DNA of 64,000 nt from Novosphingobium malaysiense (GCF_000802225.1 NZ_JTDI01000004.1:124001-188000); one strand, 5' to 3'; positions 1 through 10,309 are shown, counted from the stretch's first letter. Made by a program: numbers and translations. The notes: a model not told the origin generated them from the letters alone.

Positions 1-173
1 AGATGATCGCCGATCATTGCATGTCCGATGCGACGTGGGAGACGCTGGCGAAAACCTACGACGAAAAGCAGATGCTCGAACTGCCGATGCTGGTCGGCTC
101 CTACCTGATGACGGCGCTCCAGCAGAACAGCCTCAAGATCCAGCCGAAGGGCCCCGGATTCGACTATCGCTGA
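1..173 (+). CDS. Carboxymuconolactone decarboxylase-like protein, C-terminal fragment
   Basis: The reading frame enters from the left edge (first complete codon at 3) and ends at TGA 171-173, leaving 57 codons. The visible tail contains WETLAKTYDEKQMLELPMLV followed by a Tyr-Leu-Met-Thr-Ala helix and an NSLKIQPKG end. That pattern resembles the C-terminal helix pair of carboxymuconolactone decarboxylase/AhpD-like proteins in sphingomonad aromatic and steroid catabolic loci. The catalytic CxxC or His region would lie outside the window, so activity cannot be judged. The call rests on resemblance of a short tail only. Confidence 0.5.
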   Translation, partial: MIADHCMSDATWETLAKTYDEKQMLELPMLVGSYLMTALQQNSLKIQPKGPGFDYR

Positions 174-249
174 CGTAAAATCGATTGCCGGTCCCCGCGC
201 GGCCATCTCGACGGCAAAACACCGAGCGGCTCTTTCCAGGCCCGATCGA

Positions 250-269
250 CACAGGCAGGGCAGCCTGTG
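250..269 (+). terminator. Small hairpin downstream of the first gene
   Basis: The arms CACAGGC and GCCTGTG are perfectly complementary around a 6-nt loop and are followed by a short A-rich stretch. It lies in the 172-nt gap between the leftmost gene and the stop of the convergent MHYT gene. There is no clear T-tract, so it is only a possible terminator. Confidence 0.3.
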
Positions 270-345
270 GAAAAGCCTGAGGATAATACCGGGACAGGCG
301 GGGAAAACTTCAAATCTGCGCCTGGTTTCCCGTGATCGGGGACCG

Positions 346-2826
346 CTATCCCACGGCGGCCCGGGGCTGTCCGGAGCCGCTGTTGTAGTGGTCGAGCAAC
401 CGCGCAACCTCGCCCAGCGGAACGGGCCGGCTAACGTGATACCCCTGGATAATGCTGCATCCCTCGGCGCAAAGGATGTTGAGCTGTTCCTGCGATTCCA
501 CCCCTTCGGCCGTGATCTGCAGCCCCAGCTTCTGGGAGAGCTGGATGGTGGCCTGGACAATCGACAGCGAATCCGAGGCGCCCCCCAGTTCCGCGACAAA
601 GGTGCGGTCGATCTTGATCTTGTTGAAGGGGAAGGAGCGCAGGTAGCTGAGACTGGAATAGCCGGTCCCGAAATCGTCCATTGCAATGCGCACGCCCAGC
701 GCGGCAAGGCCGTCCAGCGTCGAACGCACGCCGCTCTCGTCCTGAAGCAGCACGGCCTCTGTGATCTCGAGTTCGAGCCTGTGAGGCTCCAGTCCGGCCG
801 CGCCCAGGGCATTCATGGTCATGGCGATCAGGTCGCCGCGCTTGAGCTGGGCTGGCGACACGTTCACCGCGACACCAATGTCATCAGGCCACTTGGCGGC
901 ATCCTGACAGGCCTGGCGCATGACCCATTCGCCGATGGGGACGATAAGCCCGTTGTCCTCGGCAAGACCGATGAAATCGGCCGGCGGGATGAGACCGCGC
1001 CGGGGGTGATGCCAGCGCACCAAGGCCTCGAATGAACTGATCGTCCCTTTGGTCATGTCGAGCAGCGGCTGATAGTAGATCTCGAACTGGCCTTCCGCGA
1101 TCGCTTCGCGAAGATCCGTCTCCATCTGGCGGCGCTCGGTGAGGCGGGAATCCATGCCCGGCTCGAAAAAGCGGTAGGTCCCGCGGCGTTCGTCCTTGGC
1201 GCAATAGAGCGCCAGATCGCTCATTTTCAGGAGTTCGTCGGCTTCGCACCCGTTATCGGCCGAAAGGCAAATGCCGACGCTGGCGCCGACCACGACCGTG
1301 TGCCCTTCGAAGACGAAGGGCTGGGACAGCCGTTCAACGATCCTCTCCGCAACGGCCGCCGCAGCATCGCTGTCCGCCATGCCGCCGCTGATGACCGCGA
1401 ATTCATCGCCGCCGAGCCGTGCCACGATATCGTGCTTGCCCGAAGACTCCCGCAGGCGCGCTGCTGTCACTCGCAGCAGTTCGTCTCCCACGGCATGTCC
1501 CAGCGTGTCGTTGACCTCCTTGAAACGGTCGAGGTCGATGGAGAACAGGCCGAACGGCTGCTCCGCTTTCGCGTAGGCTTCCAGGTGTGCGGCAAACGTC
1601 GTCCGGTTCGGCAGGCCGGTCAGCGTGTCGTGGGCTGCAAGGTAGGCGATCTGGCGGGTCGTGCGGCGGGTTTCCGTGACGTCCTCGTGCGTGGCAACCC
1701 AGCCGCCACCGGGCAGGTTGCGCCGAACGTACTTGATGATGCGTCCGTTGGGCAGCACCACTTCGCGTTCGGCGAGCCAATCCGCATCGCCCGGCCGTGC
1801 CGTTTCGGCCACCGCCGCCTCGGCAACGCCGAGATGGGCCTTCACCGCGTCGCGAATCTCGATGAAGGTGGAACCGAGTTTGAGCAGTCCTTCCGGGCAA
1901 TCGTACAAGTCGAGATAGCGGCGGTTGTAAATGACGAGCCGGTTGTCGGCATCGTACATCACCAACCCCTGCGCCATGTTGTCCAGCGCAGCTGCGGTGA
2001 TATCCGCCTGGTGACTGAGCTCGGCGAGCAATTTCTCGCGTTCCGCAGCGCCGCGCACGACTTCTTCGGCCAGCGATGCGCGTTCGCGCGCCTGCTCCAG
2101 CCGCTCGCCGCTCAATCGCCGGTCGAAAAGAGCCATCCCCAGCCCCATCGCCATGATGACCAACGCGGCGGCCGTAACGATGACGGCCAGGTATTCGTTA
2201 TCGATCGCATGGGCTGCCGTACGCACCACCGCATGCGGGTAAAGGGTCACAGCGGACATGCCGATGAAGTGCGTGCTACATACGGCAAGCGAGAAAAGCA
2301 GACCCGCCTTCAGGGGGAAGACCTGCGGATTGCGCCGGAATATGCTGACCGCGGACGCCGTCAAGGCAACGCCGAGCACGACCGATACCAGGATGAGGTT
2401 GTCGTCCCAGGCCATTTCCGCCGAAACGCGTACGGCCGACATGCCGATGTAATGCATTGCCGCCACCCCGGCCCCGATCACGGCACCACCGAGCACTGCC
2501 ATTTCACGCCGTTCGCTGAGAGCGATCGTCCAGCCGATGCCGCACATCACCACTGCGACGACGACGGAAAGCAACGTCAGCGGAACGTCGTAGGATATCG
2601 GTATTCCGGGCTCGTAGGCCAGCATCGCGACGAAGTGGGTAGACCACACGCCCAGCCCCGACGCCAGAGCCGCAACGCCTACGAACAGGGCACGCCGCGA
2701 GCGTTCCTCCAAGGCGTAGAGGAACGCAAAGAACGCGGTGAACGTGGCGATCAGGCAAATTACGGTGGCGACCAGAACCAGCTCGTGGTTGTGCTGGTCC
2801 ACCACGCATGTGAACACTTTGAACAT
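346..2826 (-). CDS. MHYT-PAS-GGDEF-EAL cyclic-di-GMP turnover protein
   Basis: This 826-residue membrane signalling protein has an N-terminal MHYT sensor (about residues 15-235). It carries the repeated HF/HY motifs STHFVAM (near 63), MHYIGM (near 124) and THFIGM (near 185), thought to bind copper or sense a diatomic gas. A PAS-like segment follows (about 280-385). The diguanylate cyclase domain has an intact GGDEF at 472-476, and the phosphodiesterase domain starts with EALVRW near 600 and retains the DDFGTGYSSL motif. Both output domains look catalytically intact, so net synthesis or hydrolysis of c-di-GMP cannot be predicted. It is monocistronic, with nothing in its surroundings naming a target process. 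Start ATG is at 2826-2824. Confidence 0.93.
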   Translation of the reverse strand: MFKVFTCVVDQHNHELVLVATVICLIATFTAFFAFLYALEERSRRALFVGVAALASGLGVWSTHFVAMLAYEPGIPISYDVPLTLLSVVVAVVMCGIGWTIALSERREMAVLGGAVIGAGVAAMHYIGMSAVRVSAEMAWDDNLILVSVVLGVALTASAVSIFRRNPQVFPLKAGLLFSLAVCSTHFIGMSAVTLYPHAVVRTAAHAIDNEYLAVIVTAAALVIMAMGLGMALFDRRLSGERLEQARERASLAEEVVRGAAEREKLLAELSHQADITAAALDNMAQGLVMYDADNRLVIYNRRYLDLYDCPEGLLKLGSTFIEIRDAVKAHLGVAEAAVAETARPGDADWLAEREVVLPNGRIIKYVRRNLPGGGWVATHEDVTETRRTTRQIAYLAAHDTLTGLPNRTTFAAHLEAYAKAEQPFGLFSIDLDRFKEVNDTLGHAVGDELLRVTAARLRESSGKHDIVARLGGDEFAVISGGMADSDAAAAVAERIVERLSQPFVFEGHTVVVGASVGICLSADNGCEADELLKMSDLALYCAKDERRGTYRFFEPGMDSRLTERRQMETDLREAIAEGQFEIYYQPLLDMTKGTISSFEALVRWHHPRRGLIPPADFIGLAEDNGLIVPIGEWVMRQACQDAAKWPDDIGVAVNVSPAQLKRGDLIAMTMNALGAAGLEPHRLELEITEAVLLQDESGVRSTLDGLAALGVRIAMDDFGTGYSSLSYLRSFPFNKIKIDRTFVAELGGASDSLSIVQATIQLSQKLGLQITAEGVESQEQLNILCAEGCSIIQGYHVSRPVPLGEVARLLDHYNSGSGQPRAAVG

Positions 2827-2934
2827 TTTCTGTCCTTCGACCCTAGCCTCCGCAGTAGGACGCCGGCCGAAAACAAGACGTTAATGTCTACCCGGTTGAA
2901 TTGCGGGTAATTCGCATGATCGAAGGCCGAAAAG

Positions 2935-2980
2935 GAACCGGGGCGGACGGGGAGAGAATGTCGAGAGGCCGCCCCGGTTC
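2935..2980. repeat. Perfect 12-bp inverted repeat in the 2827-3109 intergenic region
   Basis: GAACCGGGGCGG (2935-2946) and CCGCCCCGGTTC (2969-2980) are exact reverse complements separated by 22 nt. It sits between the divergent starts of the MHYT gene and the small Fur-box gene. With no T-tract and a large loop, it could be an operator, a leader structure or the end of an unannotated small RNA. Confidence 0.5.
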
Positions 2981-3064
2981 AGGTCACAGGAGTGAACCGG
3001 ACGCCCCATGACAAGCGCCGGGTCCGGGAGGGGCTTGACCGCAAGGCCAAGCCGCGTATCAATA

Positions 3065-3083
3065 GCTAATGCTAATCATTCTC
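3065..3083 (+). promoter_or_regulatory. Candidate Fur box
   Basis: The 19-mer GCTAATGCTAATCATTCTC matches the classical iron box GATAATGATAATCATTATC at 16 of 19 positions and is strikingly AT-rich against its surroundings. It ends 26 nt before the ATG at 3110, where Fur (or an Irr/Mur-type homologue in alphaproteobacteria) would block transcription when iron is present. Confidence 0.6.
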
Positions 3084-3109
3084 ATTTGCAAGCCTTCGGA
3101 GATTCGGAC

Positions 3110-3556
3110 ATGTACCAGTACGTCGACCGCCCGCTGAACACTCTCGACGAGGGATGCCGTTTCCTCGTCTGGTCGATGCGCGCCTGGGTCACGGCGATGA
3201 GCCACAAGCGCTGCCCGGCTCAGATGCTCGCCCCGGCTTTCGCGAAGTGGAAGATGATCGGAGGCCTGCAGCCTTTCCACCGCGCCATGCTGCTGTTCAA
3301 CCGCGATGGGCTGGAAACCTTCGCGTTCTGCTCCCTCGCCTGCACGCATGTTTCGGAACACGAAGCGGTCATCCTCGAACTCGTAACCTCGCTGCGCGAT
3401 CGCGGCGCGCAGCCGACGCGGCAGACGCTGGATCTGCTGCTGGCGGAGGAGAGCGTGGGCGAAATGTTGGAGACCTTGTCTAAGCTGGGCGCCGTCCTCG
3501 CGATCGCCGGGATATTTCCGGGGGAGCCGGCCGACGCCAGGGACGCCCGGACCTGA
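3110..3556 (+). CDS. Small uncharacterised protein behind a Fur box
   Basis: The 148-residue protein has no signal peptide or clear membrane segment. It begins MYQYVDRPLNTLDEG, continues with a helical stretch CRFLVWSMRAW, a Cys-containing FAFCSLACTHVSEHE region, and a Leu-rich C-terminal helix (LDLLLAEESVGEMLETLSKL). It loosely resembles small uncharacterised sphingomonad proteins of similar length, but I do not recognise the family with certainty. The ATG at 3110 is preferred because the Fur-like box at 3065-3083 lies just upstream; an in-frame ATG at 3008 would place that box inside the gene. Iron-linked regulation is inferred from the box alone. Confidence 0.65.
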   Translation: MYQYVDRPLNTLDEGCRFLVWSMRAWVTAMSHKRCPAQMLAPAFAKWKMIGGLQPFHRAMLLFNRDGLETFAFCSLACTHVSEHEAVILELVTSLRDRGAQPTRQTLDLLLAEESVGEMLETLSKLGAVLAIAGIFPGEPADARDART

Positions 3557-3569
3557 AGCGGCCGAAACG

Positions 3570-4451
3570 TCAGTCCAGCGGGGCCACGTTGACGGAAAAG
3601 AACATCGTCTGCTGCGAGGAGCCACGGAACGTCCCGTCCAGCGGCGCAACATCGGAATAATCGCGGCCCATGCCGATGAACACGTGGTCGGCATCGGCCA
3701 GCTTGGCATTGGTGGGATCGAAACCGACCCAGCCGAGTTCGTCGCCGCACCACAGGTTCACCCAAGCGTGCATGGCATCGGCGCCGACCAGCCGATCCTG
3801 CCCGGGCGGCGGCTGTGTGCGCAGGTACCCGCTGACATAGGCAGCCGGAATTCCGTGGGCTCGCGCCGCGACGATCATCACATGGCTGAAATCCTGGCAC
3901 ACGCCATGGCGCCGGCGGAATGCCTCGATCGGTGCGGTATCGGTGAAAGTGGCGCCCGAATCGAAGGCGAACTCCTCGTGGATTGCCTGCATCAGGGCCC
4001 TCCCCGCGTTCATGACCGGCATCGACTCGTCGAGAAAAGAGCCGGCCCACATCGCAATCTCGTGCTCGGGAACGGCAATCGGCGAGGCGAAGATGTAGGA
4101 CGCGGGCGCGAGCGCCGACAGGTCCGGCTTGCGCATCGCCAGTTCGCGCAGATCCGCAAGGCGCGGCCCGGCCTGTTCGTTGATGAAGAACGGCAGCTCT
4201 TCGCGCTCGACGGTAAAGCGGCTTTCGATCTGCAACTGCCGGATCGGCTCGCGCAGAGAAAAGCGCGCTTCGTTGAAATAGTATCCGCCGTCGCCCTCGT
4301 TGACCTGCACGGGCTGCGGATCGATCGCCAGAGCATAGTCGCTGACGATCTGCCCGGGCCACTGCGCCGGCCGCAGGCGCACGTTGAACTGCGCCAGCCG
4401 GACCGGTGCGGCGTATTCGAGACGGGTCATGTGGGTGACTGCGTAGCGCAT
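3570..4451 (-). CDS. Transglutaminase-like cysteine peptidase family protein (small)
   Basis: This 293-residue protein has an N-terminal beta domain (about 1-130, typical opening MRYAVTHMTRLEYAAPV) and a transglutaminase-like core. The catalytic Cys is in HGVCQDFSH, the His in DAMHAWVNLW and the Asp in GFDPTN, so the Cys-His-Asp triad is intact. It is the last gene of a three-gene unit: its ATG overlaps the stop of the ATP-grasp gene as TAATG at 4449-4453, implying translational coupling. In the known conserved cluster of transglutaminase, ATP-grasp and alpha-E genes, these proteins are predicted to make or cleave isopeptide bonds on an unidentified peptide or protein; that is family inference. 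Confidence 0.9.
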   Translation of the reverse strand: MRYAVTHMTRLEYAAPVRLAQFNVRLRPAQWPGQIVSDYALAIDPQPVQVNEGDGGYYFNEARFSLREPIRQLQIESRFTVEREELPFFINEQAGPRLADLRELAMRKPDLSALAPASYIFASPIAVPEHEIAMWAGSFLDESMPVMNAGRALMQAIHEEFAFDSGATFTDTAPIEAFRRRHGVCQDFSHVMIVAARAHGIPAAYVSGYLRTQPPPGQDRLVGADAMHAWVNLWCGDELGWVGFDPTNAKLADADHVFIGMGRDYSDVAPLDGTFRGSSQQTMFFSVNVAPLD

Positions 4452-6937
4452 TACAGCAACCGCGTTCGCCGTTCGGCCTCTTCGCGGTCGAACTGGAGGA
4501 AATAGCGGGTGGAAATCTCGTCCGACAGTTCATTGAGCTGGCCGCATATCTCCTGCAGCCGGTGCGGCGTCATGTCCGTGGCCAGCGACGCCTGAAGGTC
4601 GCCCATCAGCGCGCGGGCCGCGCGCAGTGGCGGCTCGGGAATGTTGTCGTCCCGCAGGCTGGGCAAGGCGGCCAGGTGCGAAACGATTTGCGCCACCTGA
4701 TATTGCAGGGCCCGCGGGTTATCCGGATCGAGCAGGACGAGATCGCGAACGGGGTTCGTCATCGGTCCGGTGAGATACCGGCTGCGATAGATGATCTGGC
4801 TGTCGCACAGGTCGAGCAGCACGCCGAGTGCATCGCCCTCGCCATCGCCCAGCTTCCCCGCAACCTGGCAGATCGCTTGCGCCCTCTCGATGCGTTGTCC
4901 GATCTGCAGGAATCGCCATGCTGCGGAGCGCACCATGTTTTCCGATACCAGTCCGGCGAGTGCGCTGAAATGTTCGGTCAACCATCGGGCGCTGCTGAGC
5001 ATGCTCTGCGGGCGGCTGGCATCGATCGACGGCATCGGCCGGCTGACGATTCGCCAGAAATCGCGGGCGAAACGCTCGCGCAGTGACATCCCGACCTGCA
5101 TGCGTTGCCTCATCAAGGCCGCCACGCCGCCCGGAAGCCGGGTTTCAGTCAAGGCCTTCGCGCTGACGAATGCGGCCCCCATCCGGCCCGTAGCCTGATC
5201 GATGGCCCCGAAATGAACCAGCAGGTGGGCCAGTTCCGGCAGCACACCTCCGGCCTGTGCCTCGATGAAGTTGTCTCCCTCCATCGAACTGCCAAGCAGG
5301 GTCCGCACGATCCGCACCACGGTTTCGGCGCGTTCGTTGTAGCGGCCGAACCAGTAGAGATTGTCCGCCGCCTGGCTGGCAAGAATACCGCCCCCGCGCG
5401 AGATCGGCGGTTCCTCCACCTGGCGCGGCGCTGCGATGTGGCCGGCAGGCCTTTCATCCACGACCCAGACGTCGGCGGAAAGATCCCCGGCACCCATCAA
5501 AGAGGTCGGCATCGCGGTGCTCGATGAAAGACGGGCGAAGCCGCCGGGCATCACGGTCCAGCTGCCATCCGCGGCGCGGGCAACGAAGGCGCGAACCGTG
5601 AAGGGGCGCGGCACGATCTGCCCGTCGATGATCGCGGGGGTGGTGGAAAGATGGACGATTTCCTGCCCGCAATAGTCCATCGGCCGGCGGCGCAAGGCTT
5701 CGAGCAGATCCTTGCGCTCGTCTGCCGACAGATCGGTACCGGCTACCGGCTGGCGGCCGGGGAGACCCTCGACCGGCATACCGAAGGCAGGCAGCAATGC
5801 CAGTTCATCCAACCGGTCCGCGACCGTCGCGCTTTCCGCAGCCTGCCCGCACCACCAGGTGGCGATGTTGGGCAGGATCGGATCTTCGCCCAGCATCACC
5901 TTGCACAGCCGCGGCATGAATGCCGCGAAAGCCGGGGATTCGAGCACTTCGGTACCGGGCCAGTTGGCCATTTCCACCCCGCCGGACGCCCAGGCCTCGA
6001 AAAGGTTGGCGACCCCGATCTGCGAACGGGCATCGAACGAAAGGGGATCCAGCGAAGTCGTGTTGATCCAGCGCCACAGTGCATCCACACGCTTCGGCCC
6101 GGCAATCGTGCCGACATAGAGGCGGTTGTCGATCACCGAGAGATCGCGCCCTTCCACCAGCGGCAGGCCGAGATAACGCGCCAGGTGGGCCTGCTCGGCA
6201 TAGGTCTGGTTGAACCGGCCCGGGGTCAGCAGGGCTATGCGGGGCAGGTCCCGCTCACAGGACGCTGCCATGCCGTCGCGCATCCGGGCGAAGAACTCGG
6301 CCAGTCTCCGGGCGTGATTGTCGACCAGCAGATTGCCGGCGGTACGGCTCATCGCCAGGCGGTTTTCAAGTGCATAGCCGACACCGCTGGCCAGGCGCAC
6401 CCGGTCCTGCAGGACCCGCCACTGCCCCCGCGCCCCGCGCGCGAGATCGACCGAATAGACGTGGATGAAATGGCCGCGTCGCGGGCCGTGGCCGAGAATC
6501 TTGCGCACGAAGAATGGACTACCGGCGACTACGGCGGCAGGGAGATGCCCATCCCTGACGAGACGCTGCGGCCCGTAGATATCCGCTGCCAGCCGTTCGA
6601 GTAAGGTGGCGCGCTGGATCAGACCGCGCTCGACCTGGGCCCATTCCGCCGCGCCGACGATCAGCGGCATTGCGGTGAGCGGCCAGGCGCGTTCGTCCTC
6701 GTCGCCGGTTACGCGAAAGGCGAGGCCGAGGTCGGCCGCATGGCGTGCGGCGACGTCCTGCACGGCAGACGGTCCGCCGTCCGAAATTGCCGCCAGCCCC
6801 TCGGCGACGGCCTTCCAGCAGGAAGCCACCGGCTGGGCGGCATCGCCATAGAGATCGCCCCCGGCCACTTCGACCGGATAGCCCTCAAGCCACCCGGACG
6901 GGCGCTCCATGGTGCTGACGGGCTGATCGGACGGCAT
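4451..6937 (-). CDS. Circularly permuted ATP-grasp / alpha-E fusion protein
   Basis: The 828-residue protein joins a circularly permuted ATP-grasp type 2 region (about 80-480; SPFFVRKILGHGPRRG, NRLAMSRTAGNLLVDNH, LLTPGRFNQTYAEQ and WWCGQ motifs) to an alpha-E helical domain. The alpha-E part opens with GGGILASQAADNLYWFGRYN near residue 515 and runs to the end. The two parts are often separate genes elsewhere. Comparative-genomics work on amidoligases predicts that such ATP-grasp proteins ligate peptides with transglutaminase partners; no substrate is established. It lies 3 nt after the large transglutaminase gene and overlaps the small one by one base. Confidence 0.9.
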   Translation of the reverse strand: MPSDQPVSTMERPSGWLEGYPVEVAGGDLYGDAAQPVASCWKAVAEGLAAISDGGPSAVQDVAARHAADLGLAFRVTGDEDERAWPLTAMPLIVGAAEWAQVERGLIQRATLLERLAADIYGPQRLVRDGHLPAAVVAGSPFFVRKILGHGPRRGHFIHVYSVDLARGARGQWRVLQDRVRLASGVGYALENRLAMSRTAGNLLVDNHARRLAEFFARMRDGMAASCERDLPRIALLTPGRFNQTYAEQAHLARYLGLPLVEGRDLSVIDNRLYVGTIAGPKRVDALWRWINTTSLDPLSFDARSQIGVANLFEAWASGGVEMANWPGTEVLESPAFAAFMPRLCKVMLGEDPILPNIATWWCGQAAESATVADRLDELALLPAFGMPVEGLPGRQPVAGTDLSADERKDLLEALRRRPMDYCGQEIVHLSTTPAIIDGQIVPRPFTVRAFVARAADGSWTVMPGGFARLSSSTAMPTSLMGAGDLSADVWVVDERPAGHIAAPRQVEEPPISRGGGILASQAADNLYWFGRYNERAETVVRIVRTLLGSSMEGDNFIEAQAGGVLPELAHLLVHFGAIDQATGRMGAAFVSAKALTETRLPGGVAALMRQRMQVGMSLRERFARDFWRIVSRPMPSIDASRPQSMLSSARWLTEHFSALAGLVSENMVRSAAWRFLQIGQRIERAQAICQVAGKLGDGEGDALGVLLDLCDSQIIYRSRYLTGPMTNPVRDLVLLDPDNPRALQYQVAQIVSHLAALPSLRDDNIPEPPLRAARALMGDLQASLATDMTPHRLQEICGQLNELSDEISTRYFLQFDREEAERRTRLL

Positions 6938-6940
6938 GGC

Positions 6941-9900
6941 TCACATCAGGCCCGAGGGACGCCGCAAGTCAAGCGTGTAGGGGAATTCGCCGGCAAGCTC
7001 CTCGGGCGGCACCGGCAGCGGGCCGGGCGAATGGCCATAGTCCTGGAAACGCGCCTTGCGCCGCGCCTCCGCCTCGTAGTCGTTCACCGGGACGGTGTCG
7101 TAATTGCGTCCGCCCGGATGCGCGACCTGATAGACGCAGCCGCCCAGCGACCGGTTGTTCCACAGGTCGAAAATGTCGAACGTCAGCGGTGCATGCGGCG
7201 GCATCATCGGGTGGAGGCATTCGGCCGGTGCCCATGCCTTGTAGCGCACGCCGCCCACGCCCTCGCCCGGAGCGGTCATGGTCAGCGGCACCCGGCGGCC
7301 GTTGCAGGTGATGACGTGGCGCCCCTTCACGAGGCCGGTCGCCCGGACCTGCAGGCGTTCGGTCGAACTGTCGACATAGCGCACGGTGCCGCCGATCGCG
7401 CCGGTTTCGCCCAGCACGTTCCAGGGTTCGAGCGCGTGGCTGATTTCCAGCGACACACCGCCGCCTTCCACCTCGCCGTGGACCGGAAAGCGGAACATGC
7501 GCTGCGCCTCGAACCAGTTGGGGTCGAAATCGTAGCCGGCGCGGCGCAGGTCATCGAGCACGTCGAGGAAATCGGTCCAGACGAAATGCCCGAGCATGAA
7601 CTTGTCATGCAACTGCGTGCCCCAGCGCACCAGCGCCCCGTCCTGAGGTTCCTTCCAGAACCACGCAGTCAGGGCGCGCAGGAGCAATTGCTGGGCGAGG
7701 CTCATCTTGCCGTCGGGCGGCATCTCGAAACCGCGGAACTCGACAAGGCCGAGGCGGCCGGTCGGTCCATCGGGACTGAACAGCTTGTCGATGCAGATCT
7801 CGGTGCGGTGGGTATTGCCGGTCACGTCCACCAGCAGGTTGCGGAACAACCTGTCCACCACCCAGGGCGCGGGTTGCTCGGCCTGCGGTCCGGGAACTTG
7901 CGACAGTGCGACTTCGAGTTCGTAGAGCGCATCGTGGCGCGCCTCGTCGATGCGCGGTGCCTGGCTGGTCGGTCCGATGAACAGGCCCGAGAACAGGTAG
8001 CTGAGCGAAGGATGCCGCTGCCAGTAGATGACGAAGCTCTTGAGCAGGTCGGGCCGGCGGATGAACGGACTGTCGAGCAGGCTTGGCCCGCCCAGCACGA
8101 TGTGATTGCCGCCGCCGGTGCCGACCGAGCGCCCGTCGACCATGAACTTGTCGGCCGTCAGGCCCACCTCGCGCGCGCAGTCATAGAGCGTTTCGGTGAT
8201 CTCCACCGTTTCACGCCAGGAGACGGAAGGATGGATGTTCACCTCGATCACCCCGGGATCGGGCGTGACCTTGAGAACGATCAGCCGGGGGTCGGGCGGC
8301 GGCGGATAGCCCTCGATGCGGATAGGCAGCTTCTGCTTTTCCGCCACGACCTCGATCGCCGCCACGAGCTCGAGATAATCCTCGAGCCGCTCGGTCGGCG
8401 GGATGAATACGGCAAGATAATCCCCGCGCGGTTCCACCGTTATCGCCGTGCGCACCGCGCCTTCGATAATTTCCTGCTCGACGACCGGCTCGCGAAACAC
8501 CTGCGGTTCGGGGACATGTTCGAAACGTTGGCCGGCCAGCCCCTCGCGGGACTGGTTGCCGCGCTCGACCACCTGCTGGCGGAAATCGGTGAGCGGCCCC
8601 CGTTCCTCGGCCGTGTCGCGCGGATGAATATAGGGGTATTCCGATGGGGGAACGTGGGGCAGCGACCCCAGCGGCAGACGGTAGCCGAGCGCGGAATCGC
8701 CCGGAACCGCGGTCAGCATGCCCTTGCGCACGCGCCACTGTTCGCTGCGCCAGCGGGGAACCGGTTCCTGGCGCGCGTTCCATCGCTGCACGGGCAGGAC
8801 GAAGCCCGCCGGCTTGTCGAGCCCGCGGCGGTATGTCCGCTTGAAGCGCCGCGCCAGTTCCTCGTCCTCGATGCGGGGGTCCAGCGGGGAGGCATTCACC
8901 GGCAGTTCGTGTTCGCGCTGCTTCCAAACGTCCGTGTCCTCGAACACGGGCTGCACGCAGTCGGGCGAAAGCCCCAGCCCCTCTGCGGCGGACGAGAGCA
9001 GCCGCGCCGCCTCGGAGACGTCGATGCTCGGTACCGGATCGGGGTCGCCGCCCTCCTCCAGCGGCTTTTCACCGGCGATCAGGCTGTCGTCGCGCCAGAT
9101 CGGCACGCCGTCCTTGCGCCAGTAGATCGAATACCCCCAGCGCGGCAGCGTTTCGCCCGGATACCACTTGCCCTGCCCGTGGTGGAGCAGCGAACCGGGG
9201 GCAAACTTGCTGCGCAGGAGACGGATCAGCTCGTCGGCATAGGCCGCCTTGGTGGGGCCCACCGCCTCGCCGTTCCACTCGGGCGCCTCGAAATCGCTGG
9301 CGGCAATGAACGTGGGCTCCCCGCCCATTGTCAGGTTTACCCCGTTGGCATCGAGATCGGCATCGACCTTGTCGCCGAGGTCGAGCAGCGCATTCCAGCG
9401 ATCGTCGGTGAACGGCTTGGTGATCCGCACGGCCTCGGCAATGCGCGATACGTCCATCTCGAAATGGAAATCGACCTCGGCCGGCTCGGCCATCCCCTCG
9501 ATCGGCGTGGCCGAGCGGTAGTGCGGGGTGGCGCAGAGCGGGATATGCCCCTCGCCCGCGAACATGCCCGAAGTCGCGTCGAGCGCGATCCAGCCCGCAC
9601 CCGGGACATAGGCCTCGGCCCATGCATGCAGGTCTGTCACATCCTCCTGGACGCCCTTGGGGCCTTCCTTGGGCGTAACGTCGGCCACGAGCTGGATCGA
9701 GTAGCCGGAAACGAAGCGCGCGGCGAAGCCCAGCCGGCGCAGCAGTTGCACCAGAAGCCAGGCGGAATCGCGACACGAACCGATGCCCGCCTGCAGCGTT
9801 TGCTCCGGCGTCATCACGCCGGGCTCCATGCGGATCACATAGTCGATGCGCTGCTGGAGCTGGCGGTTGATATCGACGAGGAAATCGACCGTGCGGCCTT

Positions 9901-10309
9901 CGTAGCCGGCATGGTGCGCAACCAATTCCTCGAACAGCGGGCCCTGGTCCTCGATCTCGAAATAGGCGGCGAGGTCCGCCTTCATCGCCTCGGTGTAGGC
10001 AAAGGGATATTCCTCCGCGTCCGGCTCCACGAAGAAGTCGAAGGGATTGATGACGGCCATTTCCGCCAGCAGGTCGACCTCGATCGAGAAGTGATCGACC
10101 GGATCGGGAAACACGACCCGCGCCAGCCAGTTGCCGTGCGGATCCTGCTGCCAGTTGAGGAAATGCTCGGGCGGGCTGATTTTGAGCGAATAGTTCGGCA
10201 CGGCCGTGCGGCTGTGCGGAGCCGGCCGCAGCCGGATCACCTGGGGGCCGAGCTTGATGCGCCGCGAGTAGCTGTAGCGCGTGAGATGGTGCAGAGCCGC
10301 TTTGATCAT
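6941..10309 (-). CDS. Large transglutaminase / DUF2126 fusion protein
   Basis: This protein of about 1,122 residues starts with a transglutaminase N-terminal beta domain ([16 protein letters not shown]), then a transglutaminase core with Cys in GSCRDSAW, His in [10 protein letters not shown] and Asp in IALDATSG. A long DUF2126 region follows (about 300 to the end), with LTMGGEPTF and [10 protein letters not shown] among recognisable stretches. The ATG at 10309 is chosen because family members normally begin MIKAALHH; a start 12 codons upstream at 10345 is also open. It heads the operon with the ATP-grasp/alpha-E and small transglutaminase genes. Its 133-nt shared upstream region also serves the divergent ppk gene. 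Confidence 0.9.
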   Translation of the reverse strand: MIKAALHHLTRYSYSRRIKLGPQVIRLRPAPHSRTAVPNYSLKISPPEHFLNWQQDPHGNWLARVVFPDPVDHFSIEVDLLAEMAVINPFDFFVEPDAEEYPFAYTEAMKADLAAYFEIEDQGPLFEELVAHHAGYEGRTVDFLVDINRQLQQRIDYVIRMEPGVMTPEQTLQAGIGSCRDSAWLLVQLLRRLGFAARFVSGYSIQLVADVTPKEGPKGVQEDVTDLHAWAEAYVPGAGWIALDATSGMFAGEGHIPLCATPHYRSATPIEGMAEPAEVDFHFEMDVSRIAEAVRITKPFTDDRWNALLDLGDKVDADLDANGVNLTMGGEPTFIAASDFEAPEWNGEAVGPTKAAYADELIRLLRSKFAPGSLLHHGQGKWYPGETLPRWGYSIYWRKDGVPIWRDDSLIAGEKPLEEGGDPDPVPSIDVSEAARLLSSAAEGLGLSPDCVQPVFEDTDVWKQREHELPVNASPLDPRIEDEELARRFKRTYRRGLDKPAGFVLPVQRWNARQEPVPRWRSEQWRVRKGMLTAVPGDSALGYRLPLGSLPHVPPSEYPYIHPRDTAEERGPLTDFRQQVVERGNQSREGLAGQRFEHVPEPQVFREPVVEQEIIEGAVRTAITVEPRGDYLAVFIPPTERLEDYLELVAAIEVVAEKQKLPIRIEGYPPPPDPRLIVLKVTPDPGVIEVNIHPSVSWRETVEITETLYDCAREVGLTADKFMVDGRSVGTGGGNHIVLGGPSLLDSPFIRRPDLLKSFVIYWQRHPSLSYLFSGLFIGPTSQAPRIDEARHDALYELEVALSQVPGPQAEQPAPWVVDRLFRNLLVDVTGNTHRTEICIDKLFSPDGPTGRLGLVEFRGFEMPPDGKMSLAQQLLLRALTAWFWKEPQDGALVRWGTQLHDKFMLGHFVWTDFLDVLDDLRRAGYDFDPNWFEAQRMFRFPVHGEVEGGGVSLEISHALEPWNVLGETGAIGGTVRYVDSSTERLQVRATGLVKGRHVITCNGRRVPLTMTAPGEGVGGVRYKAWAPAECLHPMMPPHAPLTFDIFDLWNNRSLGGCVYQVAHPGGRNYDTVPVNDYEAEARRKARFQDYGHSPGPLPVPPEELAGEFPYTLDLRRPSGLM

